Made by a program: the position numbers and the translations under genes
Notes under the pieces: model-generated
Told to the model about the DNA's origin: nothing
Databases searched by the model: none
Seen by the model: only the letters and a program-made list of their open reading frames with translations
Assembly: GCF_000213175.1 (NCBI RefSeq)
Contig: NW_009799099.1
Location: 4,032,473-4,096,472, forward strand
Reading direction: 5' to 3'
DNA length: 64,000 nt
From: Neurospora tetrasperma FGSC 2508
Taxonomy: Eukaryota; Ascomycota; Sordariomycetes; Sordariales; Sordariaceae
Shown: positions 23,073 to 34,643 of the stretch, piece by piece
Layout: each line of letters opens with the position of its first letter
Position numbering within the stretch: position 1 is the stretch's first letter

Positions 23073-25466
23073 ATGTCATCATCACCAGAACTTGGCCACT
23101 CTCCTCAATTCTCTAGTCTTTCATCCGACATGATCGCAATATCAGCCATGAACGACACAGCAGTTGACGCTTTGCAAAGGCCAAAGCGGGCGAGGACAAG
23201 CAAGCCAAAAGTCAAGACGGGTTGCAGCAACTGCAAGTACGTACAGTGCCTTGCGGGCGCAGAAAATTGATGCATAAGTGCATGCAGATTGGTAGCTTGA
23301 AAGCATGAACAAGATGCTAACAAGCCTTTCACGGCCAGGTTGCGGAGAATTAAATGCGATGAAAAGCGGCCGGCGTGTTCCAACTGTGTTCGTTCCAGGA
23401 AGGAGTGCACAGGTTACCCACCTCCGCCCCGGAGCGCGAGGCCATCCGAAGTAATCAAGATTGCGCCGAAACCAGGACCGGCACCAGCTACACCTCTTCC
23501 CGGCCGTGATGCGCCCATCCAACTTGCCCCACGCCGAGTGGTCAAGTACCAAAGACGAAACACACCTCCGCAAACACCACGAGAGTCTGCCGGCACCGCC
23601 GTAACACTCCACCGATCGCCGGCCGCGAATGTGCCATTTACCGACAGGGAGGGCTTGTATTTCCAGTTGTTCCGCGAACATACTGCCAATGAGCTTTCGG
23701 GATTCTTCGATTCTGGTTTCTGGTCGCGAACTGTCTTACAAGAATGCCACTTCGAGCCGACGATCCGCCACGCCGTCGTGGCATTAGGTGCCCTGTACAA
23801 GACTTTAGAGAAGACGAGTGAGTCGCCGCCGGGCTCACCAGCCAGCGATCGAGATCCCACCGACCTTGCCATGACGCATTTCCGAATGGCTCTGGAGCAA
23901 TACCATGAGGCCATCCGCTCGCTCATTAATACGGCAGATCCCATGTCTAACCGGACGAGACTGATGGCAAGCGTGCTGCTAGCATGCTTCGACTCGTTCG
24001 TTGGCGACCACAAACAGGCCATTTTCCAGATCCAGACAGGACTTCAGTTGCTCGAGAAGCTGCGTGCCGAAAGGAGGCGAGCCTTCATCACCCAGCCGGG
24101 CGAGCCCGTGGAAGACGAGCTGATCCAGATGTTCACCAGGTTGGCAATCCAAGCCAAGTCCTACGACATGGCTTTCCACTTCCCCCAGCCGTACGTTGTG
24201 CGCTTGACACCGATCGAGCAGGACCCTTCATCCCCAGCTTCCGATGTCAGCTCTCCCGGCTCTCAGTTCCCAGATCCCATCCCAGACCGCTTCGCTTCCG
24301 TCATAGAAGCTCGTGTCGCGTGGGACAAGCTATGCGAGCGCATATTCAAGTTCACCGAGACCATGTTCAAGCACGTCCCGAACGGGCCCATGGGGCTTTT
24401 ACCACCGAACCTCAAGCGGTACGGCCTCGGCTTCAAACAGGATCTCGACGCCTGGTCGGAAGCCTTCGAGCCCATCCTCCAGTCGCGGACAGCCCCCAGC
24501 GTGACCACCCAGGAAAAGGCCGCCATCGCCGTCCTGAAAATGTTCCAGATCATGGCTTTGATCCTTTTTCTCATGACCTTCAACGCCAGTGAGATGCAGT
24601 TTGACAACTTCAACAGCTACTTCAAGACCATTGTCGACCTAGCCCTGGAGGTAGTCGGCGACGAAGAGCGGCGGGCAGCCGCCAAGCGCTGCCCGGATCC
24701 GGATTTCTGCCGGCACGGCCATGGCCACAACACCAGCTACGAGCGAGCGCGAAACATGTTTGGTGGGCATAACGAGTATGCGGCCCGGCATATCAAGCCG
24801 AGCTTCAGTGCCGACCTCGGGATAGTGCCGCCGCTGTTTGTGGTAGCGACCAAGTGCCGCGACCCGGTGATTCGAAGGCAGGCTATCCAGCTCCTCCGCA
24901 GTAGTGCTCGGAGAGAGGCCATGTGGGATAGCGAGCTGACGGCGAGGATCGGCATGTGGATCACGGAGATTGAGGAGTCGGATGATTTCAGCATGATCGT
25001 CACGCCAGGTAGCAGTCCCGTGGCAAGCTATTCGCAGATGTCCATGTCTATGCCCATGTCTATGACTATGGATGAGTCTGCCGTGGTGGACACCATGGAC
25101 GGTGCAGCAAGTGGAAGTAAATCCGGAGTGGTCCGGTCTGATAGTAACGGGAGTGCGAATGGGATTGCGCCAACGAGATGGGGAAGGCGGACGGGGAGTT
25201 CCACTTCCAGCACCAGCACCAACACTACGGCGTCCGGGAGCAGAACTCACTACATTTGGCCAACACAACAACAGCAGCAGCGGCAGCGGCAGTTTGCGCC
25301 GCCGCCGCCGCCGCCAAAGGTCATCATCCCGGAGGAACGGCGCGTGATGGTGAGGGCGGTGGAGTTTGACTTGCACAAGCGGACGGCTACGGTCCAGCTT
25401 GGCACGAGAGGGTTGCGAAACGGTCAGATGGATTTGAAGACAAGGCAAACGAGTATTACGTGGTGA
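23073..25466 (+). CDS. Zn(II)2Cys6 fungal transcription factor
   Basis: The exons are 23073..23236 and 23339..25466, giving 763 residues; the intron (102 nt) splits the codon for Lys55 inside the zinc cluster. The six cysteines are Cys51, 54, 61, 68, 71 and 78 (CX2CX6CX6CX2CX6C), binding two zinc ions, with the basic LRRIKCDEKRPAC core of GAL4-type DNA-binding domains. A basic, Pro-rich linker follows. A fungal transcription-factor middle region begins at about residue 155 (YFQLFREHTANELSGFFDSGFW) and runs to about 540. The C-terminus has Met/Ser repeats, a polyglutamine/arginine stretch and a PPPPPP run. It resembles the large group of Ascomycete C6 regulators with an Upc2-like architecture. 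The target pathway is unknown, and no biosynthetic cluster is adjacent. A second ATG at 23130 is possible as a start. Confidence 0.9.
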
Positions 25467-26260
25467 ATAATCAATATCTTGGATACCCCCGCAGAGAAGA
25501 AAGAAAGAAAGAAAGAAATAAGAAGAAAAAAACTAGATTCAAACAGATGACTGGGCCGTTGGTCTTTTCTTGTGTCATTGTTGTTGCCTGTTTACTACTG
25601 ATGTTCTCTGATATACCCCTTCTTTGAAAAAACAATAACAACGTCCTGGAAATATATCTCTAAAAATAAAGCGAAGAGAGCAGGGATCGCGATTCGAAGT
25701 GTATTTCCTGTCCTCAATGACAGAAAGCGAGTTTTTGCTGGAAAGGGCCAGCCAGCCTGGACCGCCATTTCATGTTACGAGGGCCCCCCCCCCCCTTCAT
25801 TATGTCAGATGTAGCTTGGCCTAATAACATTAGCCATGGACTTTCAGTCCCAATGAAAGCAGATCAGAAGTTAGTCCGTGCTGTCCGCCTCGGCTCTCTG
25901 AACAATTAGCGAACATAATAATAACCAGTGTGACTGATGTTACAACTAATTCCCAATCAATAGTTCCGCTGGAGACCTCAAGGTGTTAGGAGAACGCTGC
26001 GGGATGATTGACATCCTCGTCGCATCCACTTGACTATATAACATCAATTAATCTTCAACGGAGAAGGTCCGCCATCCTCGCCCCCTTACCCAAATCCGTC
26101 TCTCCTCCCCTATGTGCCTCAACGCCTCCAAGGCCCTCAACGTCCCAATGCGTGCTGAAGCGAGACGCATGATAGTGTCAGCATCAAACCCTATACCCGA
26201 TTCTTTCAATTCAATCATAATTTCGCCCAGAGCAGAAAGATCATGGTCAAGTAAGGAACC
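25467..26260. other. Intergenic region between convergent genes
   Basis: This holds the 3' ends of the zinc-cluster gene and ham-2. A (GAAA)n tract lies at about 25495-25520 and a 12-nt C-run at 25784-25795. No gene was seen. Confidence 0.5.
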
Positions 26261-29200
26261 CTAACTCCACCCCATCGAGCTCTCATGCTCCGTCTGCGCC
26301 GCCGCAGCAGCAGCCGCATACTCAATCCCCGCCATGCCTCCCATACCGGGCAATCCACCGATTCCCATGCCCATTCCCATTCCGGGCATCCCCATCATCG
26401 GCTCAGCACCACCAGCACCATCCATCCCCATCCCTCCTCCAGCCATGATCCCCTCCCATCCCATCCAATCACTCTTCTCCAGCTCCCTCGTGAAAAAATC
26501 TCTCTCCTCCCTCATCGCCGCTGTCACCTCGGCGCCCATCCTTTCGGGATACCGCTGCACGTTGAACCAGTGCGTCAGGCTCCTGAGCGCCTGCTCGAGC
26601 GGCAGCGCCTCCTCGACCTCGGCGTCGACATCCGAGCCCGATAGCCACTCGTCGCGCAGCTCAGGGCGGCAGTGCAGGTAGATAGCGGTGATGACACGCA
26701 TGTTGGACTGACGCCACTTGCGGCCGCAGTAGGGGACCTGGTTCTTGAAGAGCTTGAGCGTGTAGAGGCGGAGTTCCTGCTGGGGCACCTTGAGGGACTT
26801 GCGCAGGATGTTGGAGGACTTGTAGTGCACCAGCAGGAGGTTGCGGTGGGCCTTGTGCTTGCAGATTTTCTGCATCACGCGCAGGTAATTGATCAGGGAG
26901 AAGAAGTTGCGGCGGGAGAAGTCGGTGATGGGCTCTTTGGGAAGCGGGTTGACGGGGTAGCCGAGTTCGTCGACCTCGGGGCGGCTGGGGACGCCCGAGT
27001 TTTCTGATTGTTGTTGTTGGGGCGGTTGCGAGGATATGTATTGGGATGAAGCGTCGGGTGGTCCTCCCTTTTCTGCGCCAGGAGGTGAACGGTTTCTCTT
27101 AATGGCGGGAGGCGCCGCTTCGTCTTCGCTCACATCAACGTCTTCGAAGTCGGTCGCGGTTGGGTTGATAAGACCCTGCTGGGGAATTGCGCCGGCACGG
27201 GAACCACAGAAGTAGAAGAAACTGGTCATGATGAGTTAGCAACCGATATTTCCGGAGGTAGTGTTTTTTGCGAAGGAGACGAAGCAATCTCACCTGTGCT
27301 CTATCCTGTCGGTCTTGCTCTCAACCACCTGCTGCACATCATGCAGAGCAAACAGCTTCAGCACTAGAGGAAGATAATTAGAGTCCAAGAGTAGCTGTGT
27401 GAAGTACTCGAACTTGAGGATATCTGGACACTCGATCGTCAGCGATGCGGTCGTACTGGTCTTGGTCGCATGATTACTTACGAGACAGCTTTAGCCACTT
27501 CAACAATAGGATCATGATACCTGTCACGGCCTTCGCCGCAATTTCTCTGCTCCTAGCCTCATCTACATTGTCATCCGAGGGGGAGGGAGGGTCGTTGCCA
27601 GCATTGTTGCCATTACTTTGACCCCGACCCTGGGGCGGCCCTCCGCTAACACGCCCATTGTTCTGCGGGGCACCAGGATTTTGCTGTCCAGGTTGCGGCT
27701 GAACTAGACTGCTGGCGATAGCAACAATCGCCTTCAGCAGCACAATGACTAGTGACTGCAGATGAGGGAGAGCCTCTTTCTGTAAAGAGTAGTAGAGTCA
27801 GCAAGTACCGTAAGACAGAAGCATAAGTCACTCATCAAGACTTACATAGAACTCCTCGACGGCCTCAAGACGATGTTTGATATCATCATCCACAGGCCGT
27901 GGTCCCAAGTCAATTTCGTGGCCGAGCTTATCTTTTTTCTTGTCGCTCTCCTTCAGTAAGCCCAGCTCCTCCTTCTCCTCAAGTGTAAGTTCTGAGAGAT
28001 CAAGTTCGTCAATGAGGTCCTCATCGACACCTTCCCATCCACGCTCAAACTTGAGGAATCTCTCGCGCTCTTCCCAGAGCTGCCTGGTAGCTCGTGTCAT
28101 CCTGGTTCGCGTGGAGAATAGTTCGCCAGCTTCGATAATGGAGGCGGGAACATCGCTTCCCTCCCACTTCCTGCCTACCAACAGGTCCTGTAGTCCGGCA
28201 ACTCCCTTTCCGCCAGCGCTGTTGCTGGTGGCGTCCAAGGGCGGATACATAAACGGAAAGTTTTGGTTAGTCTGGTAGTTTTGCTTCTTACCACCTTTAC
28301 CACCGACACCCGGGCTCGGAGGAGGGGAGGGCGCAGGAGTCGCGATGTGAACCGGCTGATGGAGAATCGAGGCGGAGGCGCTCTGGTTTGGTGGGCCGGG
28401 AAGGATACCGTTTTGTCCATTGTTCCTGGTTGGGTGGTTAGGTAGCGGAGGAAGGATTGACGTCTGCTCTGCCTCGAGGGGAATGGCACATTGGGGCGGG
28501 ATATATGACGGATACTTGGATGTGATCTCTTGCCGGAACACATGGTAATCGAGCGGGGAAGCAGTAATAATTTCCTTGTCCTTAACGTCGGAAGGTGTTT
28601 CTGCCGTAGCCTTTTTGGCCTCCGCGATGTGTTTGGAACCGCCGAAAACAAGGAGAAGTGACTTCCAGAACAAAAGGAAAACCTGGGAACTCATGAGCAT
28701 TCGATGTTGGTTGGCCGCGCCCGGGATTCCAAAGGTAGTTGAACCGACCTGGGTTTGGGGGAGAATGTTCCTATCGTCCCATCGAAGTTTTGCCGTGGCA
28801 TGCAACATGAAGTGAACCAGATTCGGGTTGAGTGCAACTGCCATATGTTAGCAACTTAACAGAGCGCCGCCATGTGTTAAAAGGGACCTCGTACGTAGTT
28901 CCTTGCGGGCCGAGGCCATATCCTCAAGGTCGTCTAGCGTCGTTTGCAAAGAGATGTACAAAATGGTCATCAAATGCATCAGCTCCTCGGCATAGGCCTG
29001 CACTATCTGGCCAACGTCTCCGTCGTCCGCCCAGAATGGCTCGAAGGCCTTCCTCAGCGCATCCCACATGGGAGGGATGCCACCACACTCAGCCAGCAGC
29101 TTGACGCCTGCCTTCATGGCATCCAGCTGCTCCTTGGTGGCGGCGGACCTGACCTTGTGGTCCGCAAAATTGGGCAGGCTCGCTGCCTTGACAGTCTCGG

Positions 29201-29822
29201 CCCAACGTCCCAACACTATGTACACGAGCGTGCCGATAGCCTCGCCGCGGGCCGTCTTGTCGGTTGACGTCTGCAACTGTTGGACGGCGTTCCGCACGAA
29301 CCTCTGCCTGTCGTCGTCTCCGACACTGTCCCAGGTCTCGTCCTCCCCGAACATGCTTTCCCATGTGCTGTCAAAGGCCCGGTTGGCCGTGTTCAGGCGC
29401 ACCCATTGCCAGAAGTTATAGAGGAACCACTCGTCCACCTCCTCCTCGATGGGGCCCACATCAGTGTAGACATAGTCGTAGGCGATCGGCTCGGACTTGG
29501 GGAACTCGGCAACGATCCTTCGTAGTTGGGCTAGAGACAGGGAGTCCTGGGGTTGCGCCGACGCATTGTTGGCGTTGCCGGAGCCAGCACCGGAGGGCAC
29601 TGGCGGCGGAGGGTTCGACGGTGCTGCTGGAGGAGGGGCCGAAGGCTGGTTTCTGTGGAGGGCCGGGCGAGCTGGTAGGGCTGGCGCATTTGGCCTGTCC
29701 GAGAGATCGGCCACTTGTTCGGAAGTGGTGCTCACTGCATCGCTGGCCGGTTTGGCGCTTTTCTCTGCGCTGTCGCCGGAAGAGGAGGTGCTTCTCGACC
29801 AGAGCGCGTTCATCATGGTCAT
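26261..29822 (-). CDS. ham-2: STRIPAK component HAM-2/PRO22/Far11 (STRIP family)
   Basis: STRIP proteins scaffold the striatin-PP2A complex at the nuclear envelope and endomembranes. In Neurospora HAM-2 and Sordaria PRO22 they are needed for hyphal fusion and sexual development. The exons are complement 28895..29822, 27846..28837, 27482..27779, 27294..27423 and 26261..27221, giving 1102 residues with all phases consistent. The N1221 region starts near residue 110 (SEPIAYDYVYTDVGPIEEEVDEW is read there). The C-terminal DUF3402 region has the very conserved FFYFCGSRAGAIPQQG and PITDFSRRNFFSLINYLRVM blocks and KLFKNQVPYCGRKWRQSNM. The C-terminus ends in Met/Gly repeats and an Ala run. An upstream in-frame ATG at 30014 would add 64 residues of poor quality, so the ATG at 29822 was chosen. 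Introns are 57, 66, 58 and 72 nt. Confidence 0.95.
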
Positions 29823-30538
29823 GGAGGGTTGTGGATGGTGGGGCAGACGGCGGCTGCAACTGCGAGTGCCAGTGACAAGACCGCTAAACTGAAGAAATCG
29901 GGGTGTTTCAGGGGTGGGAGGATTGTCGTAACTCGTCGATAAGGCTACCTCATGTTTGTTGATGATGCTGTACGATTGGAGCTGACCGAGAATATCAAGA
30001 AGAAAACATGTCAAGATGATGTTTCATGGAAGAAATCAATTCAAAGATACTCTTTCCTCATGCTCAAACGCGGGCATGCAGTTGCTATAGTGAGAAGAGC
30101 TGGATGATGCGGAGAGCTTGCCGCGTCGTCCCTGCCGCGTTAGGTACTGCCTGCCGCCTGTGATTGGTCGAATTACAATGCAATGCCATTGCCTTGATAC
30201 TTTTGCCTCCACCGACACCTGCTTGTGGCTCAACAAATGCAGAACCTTGATGGATAGGTAACAGTACTACCTTACTCTTTTTGGGGTGCTTCACTTGAGA
30301 GGAGGTGTACATAATATGAGGGCTGAGTACCGTGGCATTCATGACCAAAACGCTGCGTGCTCGGATTAATTATCCCCTGTATGAACCTGGGAAGTAGGTA
30401 CCATACCGAGAGCGTGGCTACAGGGCTTCAGGGGCTCCTTTGTCTACAAGAGGCAGTCATCGCTTTAGATGCTGCTACACACGGCCTGCATTATCTTCAA
30501 CTCCCCAAGTAATTATCAACCCACCACCAACGCGTCGG
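29823..30538. other. Intergenic region, tandem minus-strand genes
   Basis: This holds the promoter and 5' leader of ham-2 and the 3' UTR of the DUF2011 gene. No further gene was seen. Confidence 0.5.
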
Positions 30539-31727
30539 TTACTCAACCATCGTATTCTCCTTCTCATCCCCCTCCGAATCCGAATCCTGCCCAACCGCAG
30601 ACATAGCATCACCCACCGAACTTCCCGCTTTGCCTGCCATCTTCTTCTCCTTCTCCTTCTGTCTCCTCTTGAGCTTCTTCTCCCTATTCAACCGCTTCTT
30701 CTTCTCCTTCAAGTGTTCCTCCTTGGTCATCTTCTGCTTCTGCTCCGCCTCCTCCTTTTCCTTCCTCGCCTTCTCCTTGATCCTCATGGCAATTCTCCCC
30801 TTCTTTCCGAGTCGCTTCTTCTTCTTTTTCTGCTGTTCACTACCGCCTGCTTGTTGTTGAACTTCGGTCCCCGTGGCCACCGGTTGACCATGCAGAGCTG
30901 TTGCTGCCGCGGCCCTGTCTGCTTTCTTGCCCTTCACTGTAACGACAATCTTCCTCACCCTCCACGGCACCTCAAGTCCCCACGCCCGCTGCTTGGCCCA
31001 GTTCAGAATGTCTTGGCTAGTCACGGCTGCGGCCCGGAACTGTTCTTGCTCCTCAGGCGTGAGCTCGCCGCGTATGTAGTAGGATATAGGTCGGTCAGCG
31101 ATAACCGTCTCGCCTGCGCCATCCTCTTCGTCCTTGGAAGGGAGGACGATCTTTTGAGGGGCTGAGGTGGAGAAGAGGCGAAACTCGAATTCGGCGGCTT
31201 CTTCCTCCTCTTCGAGTGGCGCCTGGTCTTGCATTGGTGTGTCCTCTTCGTCACTGCCATCATCATCCGAGGACTCGGCGTCACCTTGACTTGTTTGCTT
31301 CGTCTCCTTCTCCTTCTTCTGGGGCTTCTCCCTGGCCACCTCAGGTTGCTTGGCCGAAGCTTCTGTCGGCTCTCTAGCCGCAGTAGTGGCATTATCATCA
31401 CGCGCCGCACCGTCATCAAACTCAAACTTCAATGAAAGCAAGCTAGAGAGTTTGGCATTGAGTAGCTGAGCCTTGGCTTCCACTTCGGCTTCGTCCGCTG
31501 TGTCCGGACTGGAGCCACGATCGGACGTCCCTGAACCGAAGAGCTCATCTCTTCTCACTCTGTTTTTGGCAGGTCAGTAAGAAGTTATGTACAATATATG
31601 TGTGTACCGTGACAAATCGGAGGTGGTCTGACTGGTGCAAATTTTGGATACGAGAAAGGCTTTTGGGGAAGAAAAAAAGAAAAAGAAAAACAAAAACTGA
31701 CCGTTTTGCGTCAGGTACCTCAAACAT
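30539..31727 (-). CDS. DUF2011-domain protein
   Basis: The exons are complement 31702..31727 (26 nt, MFEVPDAK plus part of Arg9) and 30539..31559, giving 348 residues; the intron is 142 nt, with donor GTCAGT and acceptor CAG. The N-terminal MFEVPDAKRVRRDEL and the central block (FRLFS, KIVL, RPISYYIRGELTPEEQEQF, AAVTSQDILNWAKQRAWGLEVPWRV) are what I recall of the fungal DUF2011 family. The linker is acidic and Ser-rich. The last ~100 residues are strongly Lys/Glu/Arg-rich and likely form a charged coiled coil or nuclear/nucleolar targeting tail. The function is not established. It sits between ham-2 and vib-1 on the same strand. Confidence 0.85.
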
Positions 31728-32813
31728 CGTTCTTTCGCAGAGTTTCTTTCAATGAATGAAAAGCCTCGTGGAATGTGGAATTATGCTGAGCCGAGATTTG
31801 TGCCACTGATGATTTGAGTGAAGGGAAGAAATTTTCAACGAGGTCCGATAGTGTTGAAGAGCTAGCTGGCAGGTCCGTGATGCCACTGTAGTCGCAAAAT
31901 AAGGGGCGTAAGTAATTGAAGCCGTGCAATCACGATCCACCAACCCAGTTGTCACGAACGAGCGAATTGGTGTTGATAATCGGGAAACGCAGGCGCGCGA
32001 CATGGATTGCTTCTCATCGTCGCTGTGCACTCCCCAGTCAGTGGATGTGGAGGTTGGCCAGGGCCCACCAGCTGCCAAGTTTGTGGGCTGTCATTCGGTT
32101 GACAGCTGTCCGCTGCTGCTGCTGTTCTCGACTTCCAGCAGCGGCAATCCGTTCAGCATTTTGCCCATTTTCAAAACTTGTAGATTGAGAGACCCCCCTT
32201 TATAACCTCCCGGCATGTCATTTCAATGTACTGCCTCCCTCGAGACTTCAAGCTTTGAACACCATGTCGAAAAAATGTTGTCTCGCCGTCTCTCAAATGA
32301 ATGATTTATATCTCCGTGTGCGACCGCCACTGCATCATTAGTGATTTTCTACGCGAGTATCATCGTGACGTCCGCAACTATCTACCTACCTGAGAAGTAA
32401 GTAAGAGGCTCAAACAAAACCCCCATGTGACCATCCTACACCCTTCTCACCCTCCTGGTCGCCTCAAGAAAATGCTGTCTTTCTGCCATGGTCAAGGGCA
32501 GCAGACGAGAGATGTAGATGAGATCGTGTCCCTGAACACAATGGGGCGGCCAGCCGAGGCATTTTCCACCCGTTCATCCAACTACATGCTTGTCATCTTG
32601 CCATATACATACCTAAACAACAAGAAGGGAGGACGTTGTCAATGACGGGTTTCACGTATGGTACGGTCCCGGGTGCCAGTATCTCAGGATCCAGCCCTGT
32701 GACAGCTGTGGACTGAATGGAACGAACGGTTTTATTACACACGTAGGCTCATAGATGGAAACTCGCAAGCATCAACCCATAGTAAAATTCGAAGGTATCC
32801 GTTATGTATCGTC

Positions 32814-32853
32814 GTTTCTTTTCTTTTCTTTTCTTTTTTTTCTTTCTTTAAAT
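32814..32853. repeat. T-rich (TTCTT)n tract
   Basis: Imperfect TTCTT repeats are followed by T- and CTTT-runs, leading into an AT-rich stretch to about 32882. Confidence 0.85.
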
Positions 32854-33927
32854 TCTTTTTAATAAATTTTTTTATCTAAATAGGTCGACGGAAAGGTTGG
32901 GACAGGTTGGTAACACGGCATTTCATCATATATGTAGGACCTACATACCTACCTAACTGATAAAATCCGGGGTTGGGGGGCCTGAGGGGTATGGAGGTCT
33001 GGGGAAAGTAGGAGGTGGGCGCCTGACGGAGCACAACAAGAACACCGACAGAAGTTGTCGCTGAAGTTGAACCTTGAACTTGACGGGAACTTGAATATGC
33101 TATGTGTAGCATACATGGTAAGCCAAACCTGTATACGTATGTTTTTGTCTCTAGGTACGCTATGTACCTACCTATGTATGTAGTAGGCATATCAGGTAGA
33201 AAGTACCTAGCACCTGCCAGATCAGGAGTGGTCAGTTGATTGATATACATACAAAAGGCCAGCCAAGCATCTGCTGACCTCCACGTCTCCTGGTGGTGGC
33301 GGCAAGCTTCTTTGTCTGTCTTGCAAGGCTGTGGGACGTGAGATACAATGTTAAATACATATCTCACTTGTCAAGTCTGCAAAACGAAAGGGGAAAATAC
33401 GACAAGTTGGTCGGGTTGGATCGGAATTTTTGGGCCATTGTGGTTTCATGTACTTTCCAGATGAAGAGGGGCGAGTAAATGGTAAAAAGCGTTGTGACAA
33501 GACGACAAAGGAAATGGTTGAATGAGATATAGCGCTCTAGTCACACGAGTTCATGTCTCATCTTTTCTGGTTTTCGTCGCCGAACTTCTCACCGAGCTCA
33601 TACACCTATATCCTTCAGCACTTTATTTGCCTTTGACCTCCATTTCCACCCAGGGACTCGGTCGTTACCGTGAAGCTCGGTTAAGCAACCATTATAGCTG
33701 TGGTCAAGGGGGAGGAGGGACACGTGGGAACAGAAAGCCATGAGCATGGAGAGACACAACATGAGCGAGTGCCATGGGAGCGTGATATGATGAGCTTGAA
33801 CGATGTGCCCACTCTGCAAAGTGTGACTGTGATTACCTACGCCGGCCAAGGCTGGGTGGGAATCAGTCAGTCGGTGCATGAAAACGCAGATAAAGGGGGG
33901 CTTATAGCACTCAGGAAAGGCGCCGTC

Positions 33928-33972
33928 AATTAAATTTTTTAATCTTTTATTAAAAAATAATTTTTTTTGGGT
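33928..33972. repeat. AT-rich patch with short inverted repeats
   Basis: About 45 nt are nearly free of G and C, including ATTAAATTTTTTAAT and TTATTAAAAAATAA, each close to self-complementary. It lies about 670 nt downstream of the vib-1 stop codon. It is too short to call a mutated repeat. Confidence 0.7.
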
Positions 33973-34643
33973 TTATCACGCGCATATATTTTCCATATTG
34001 ATCATGCAAACACAGGCAAATCATCCTGGGAGGTAATACGCATTGTGGTATTTGGAGTGGTATCGATTGGACGTTGAAAATGCGCAAGAAGAACGGAAGA
34101 CAATGACAGATGAAATCCCTCCTGATTGTATATCATGCAGTGGTGAAGCCAAATCACCGCCCGCAACAGAAGCACATGAAATTTGTACAGGGACGTATAT
34201 GTGTATGTACGGATATAGAAAAACAGAGCTCTTGGTTGAGAAACATAGAACCGCAAAGAGAAAGGTATTTTGGATCAACAAAAAATCAAACTGCCGCCGC
34301 CATCCTGGAGACATGCAGACTCCTTTTCTAATCCACATGCTTCCTCGACCTCTCTTTTGACGCCAGGCGCACCCCGCCAACCAGGTAGTGCGCTGTTTCC
34401 AGGTCGGTCACCGGCATGTAAAAATGCCGAGCTGCAAACCATCCATAGTGTCGTTGATTAGCCCATCATGAATGGGATTGAGACACCAATATCCACCACT
34501 GTTTGACCGCACGCCCCTTTTTGAGCCTTGATTTCCAAGCAACAATTACCATTTATGACGCCTTAATCTCCTCGTTATCATCAGCCTAAAAGCAACTAGG
34601 AGCCTGGTATTTCAGTCGTGGATCCAAACTTCGTTTCCTCTTT

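Larger units (their letters stand above)
31728..34643. other. Intergenic region, tandem minus-strand genes
   Basis: This is 2.9 kb upstream of the DUF2011 gene and downstream of vib-1. It contains a TTCTT-rich pyrimidine tract at about 32814-32853, an AT-rich patch at about 33928-33972 and several TACCTAC-type motifs (33140-33200). Short frames only; no gene was seen. Confidence 0.5.

Noticed and set aside
24639-25448. 269-codon minus-strand frame
   Set aside because: It lies wholly antisense to the zinc-cluster regulator and shows low-complexity His/Arg composition typical of a shadow frame.
29823-30014. Longer ham-2 start at the upstream in-frame ATG
   Set aside because: The extra 64 residues do not look conserved or structured, and the ATG at 29822 directly precedes the usual STRIP-like N-terminus.
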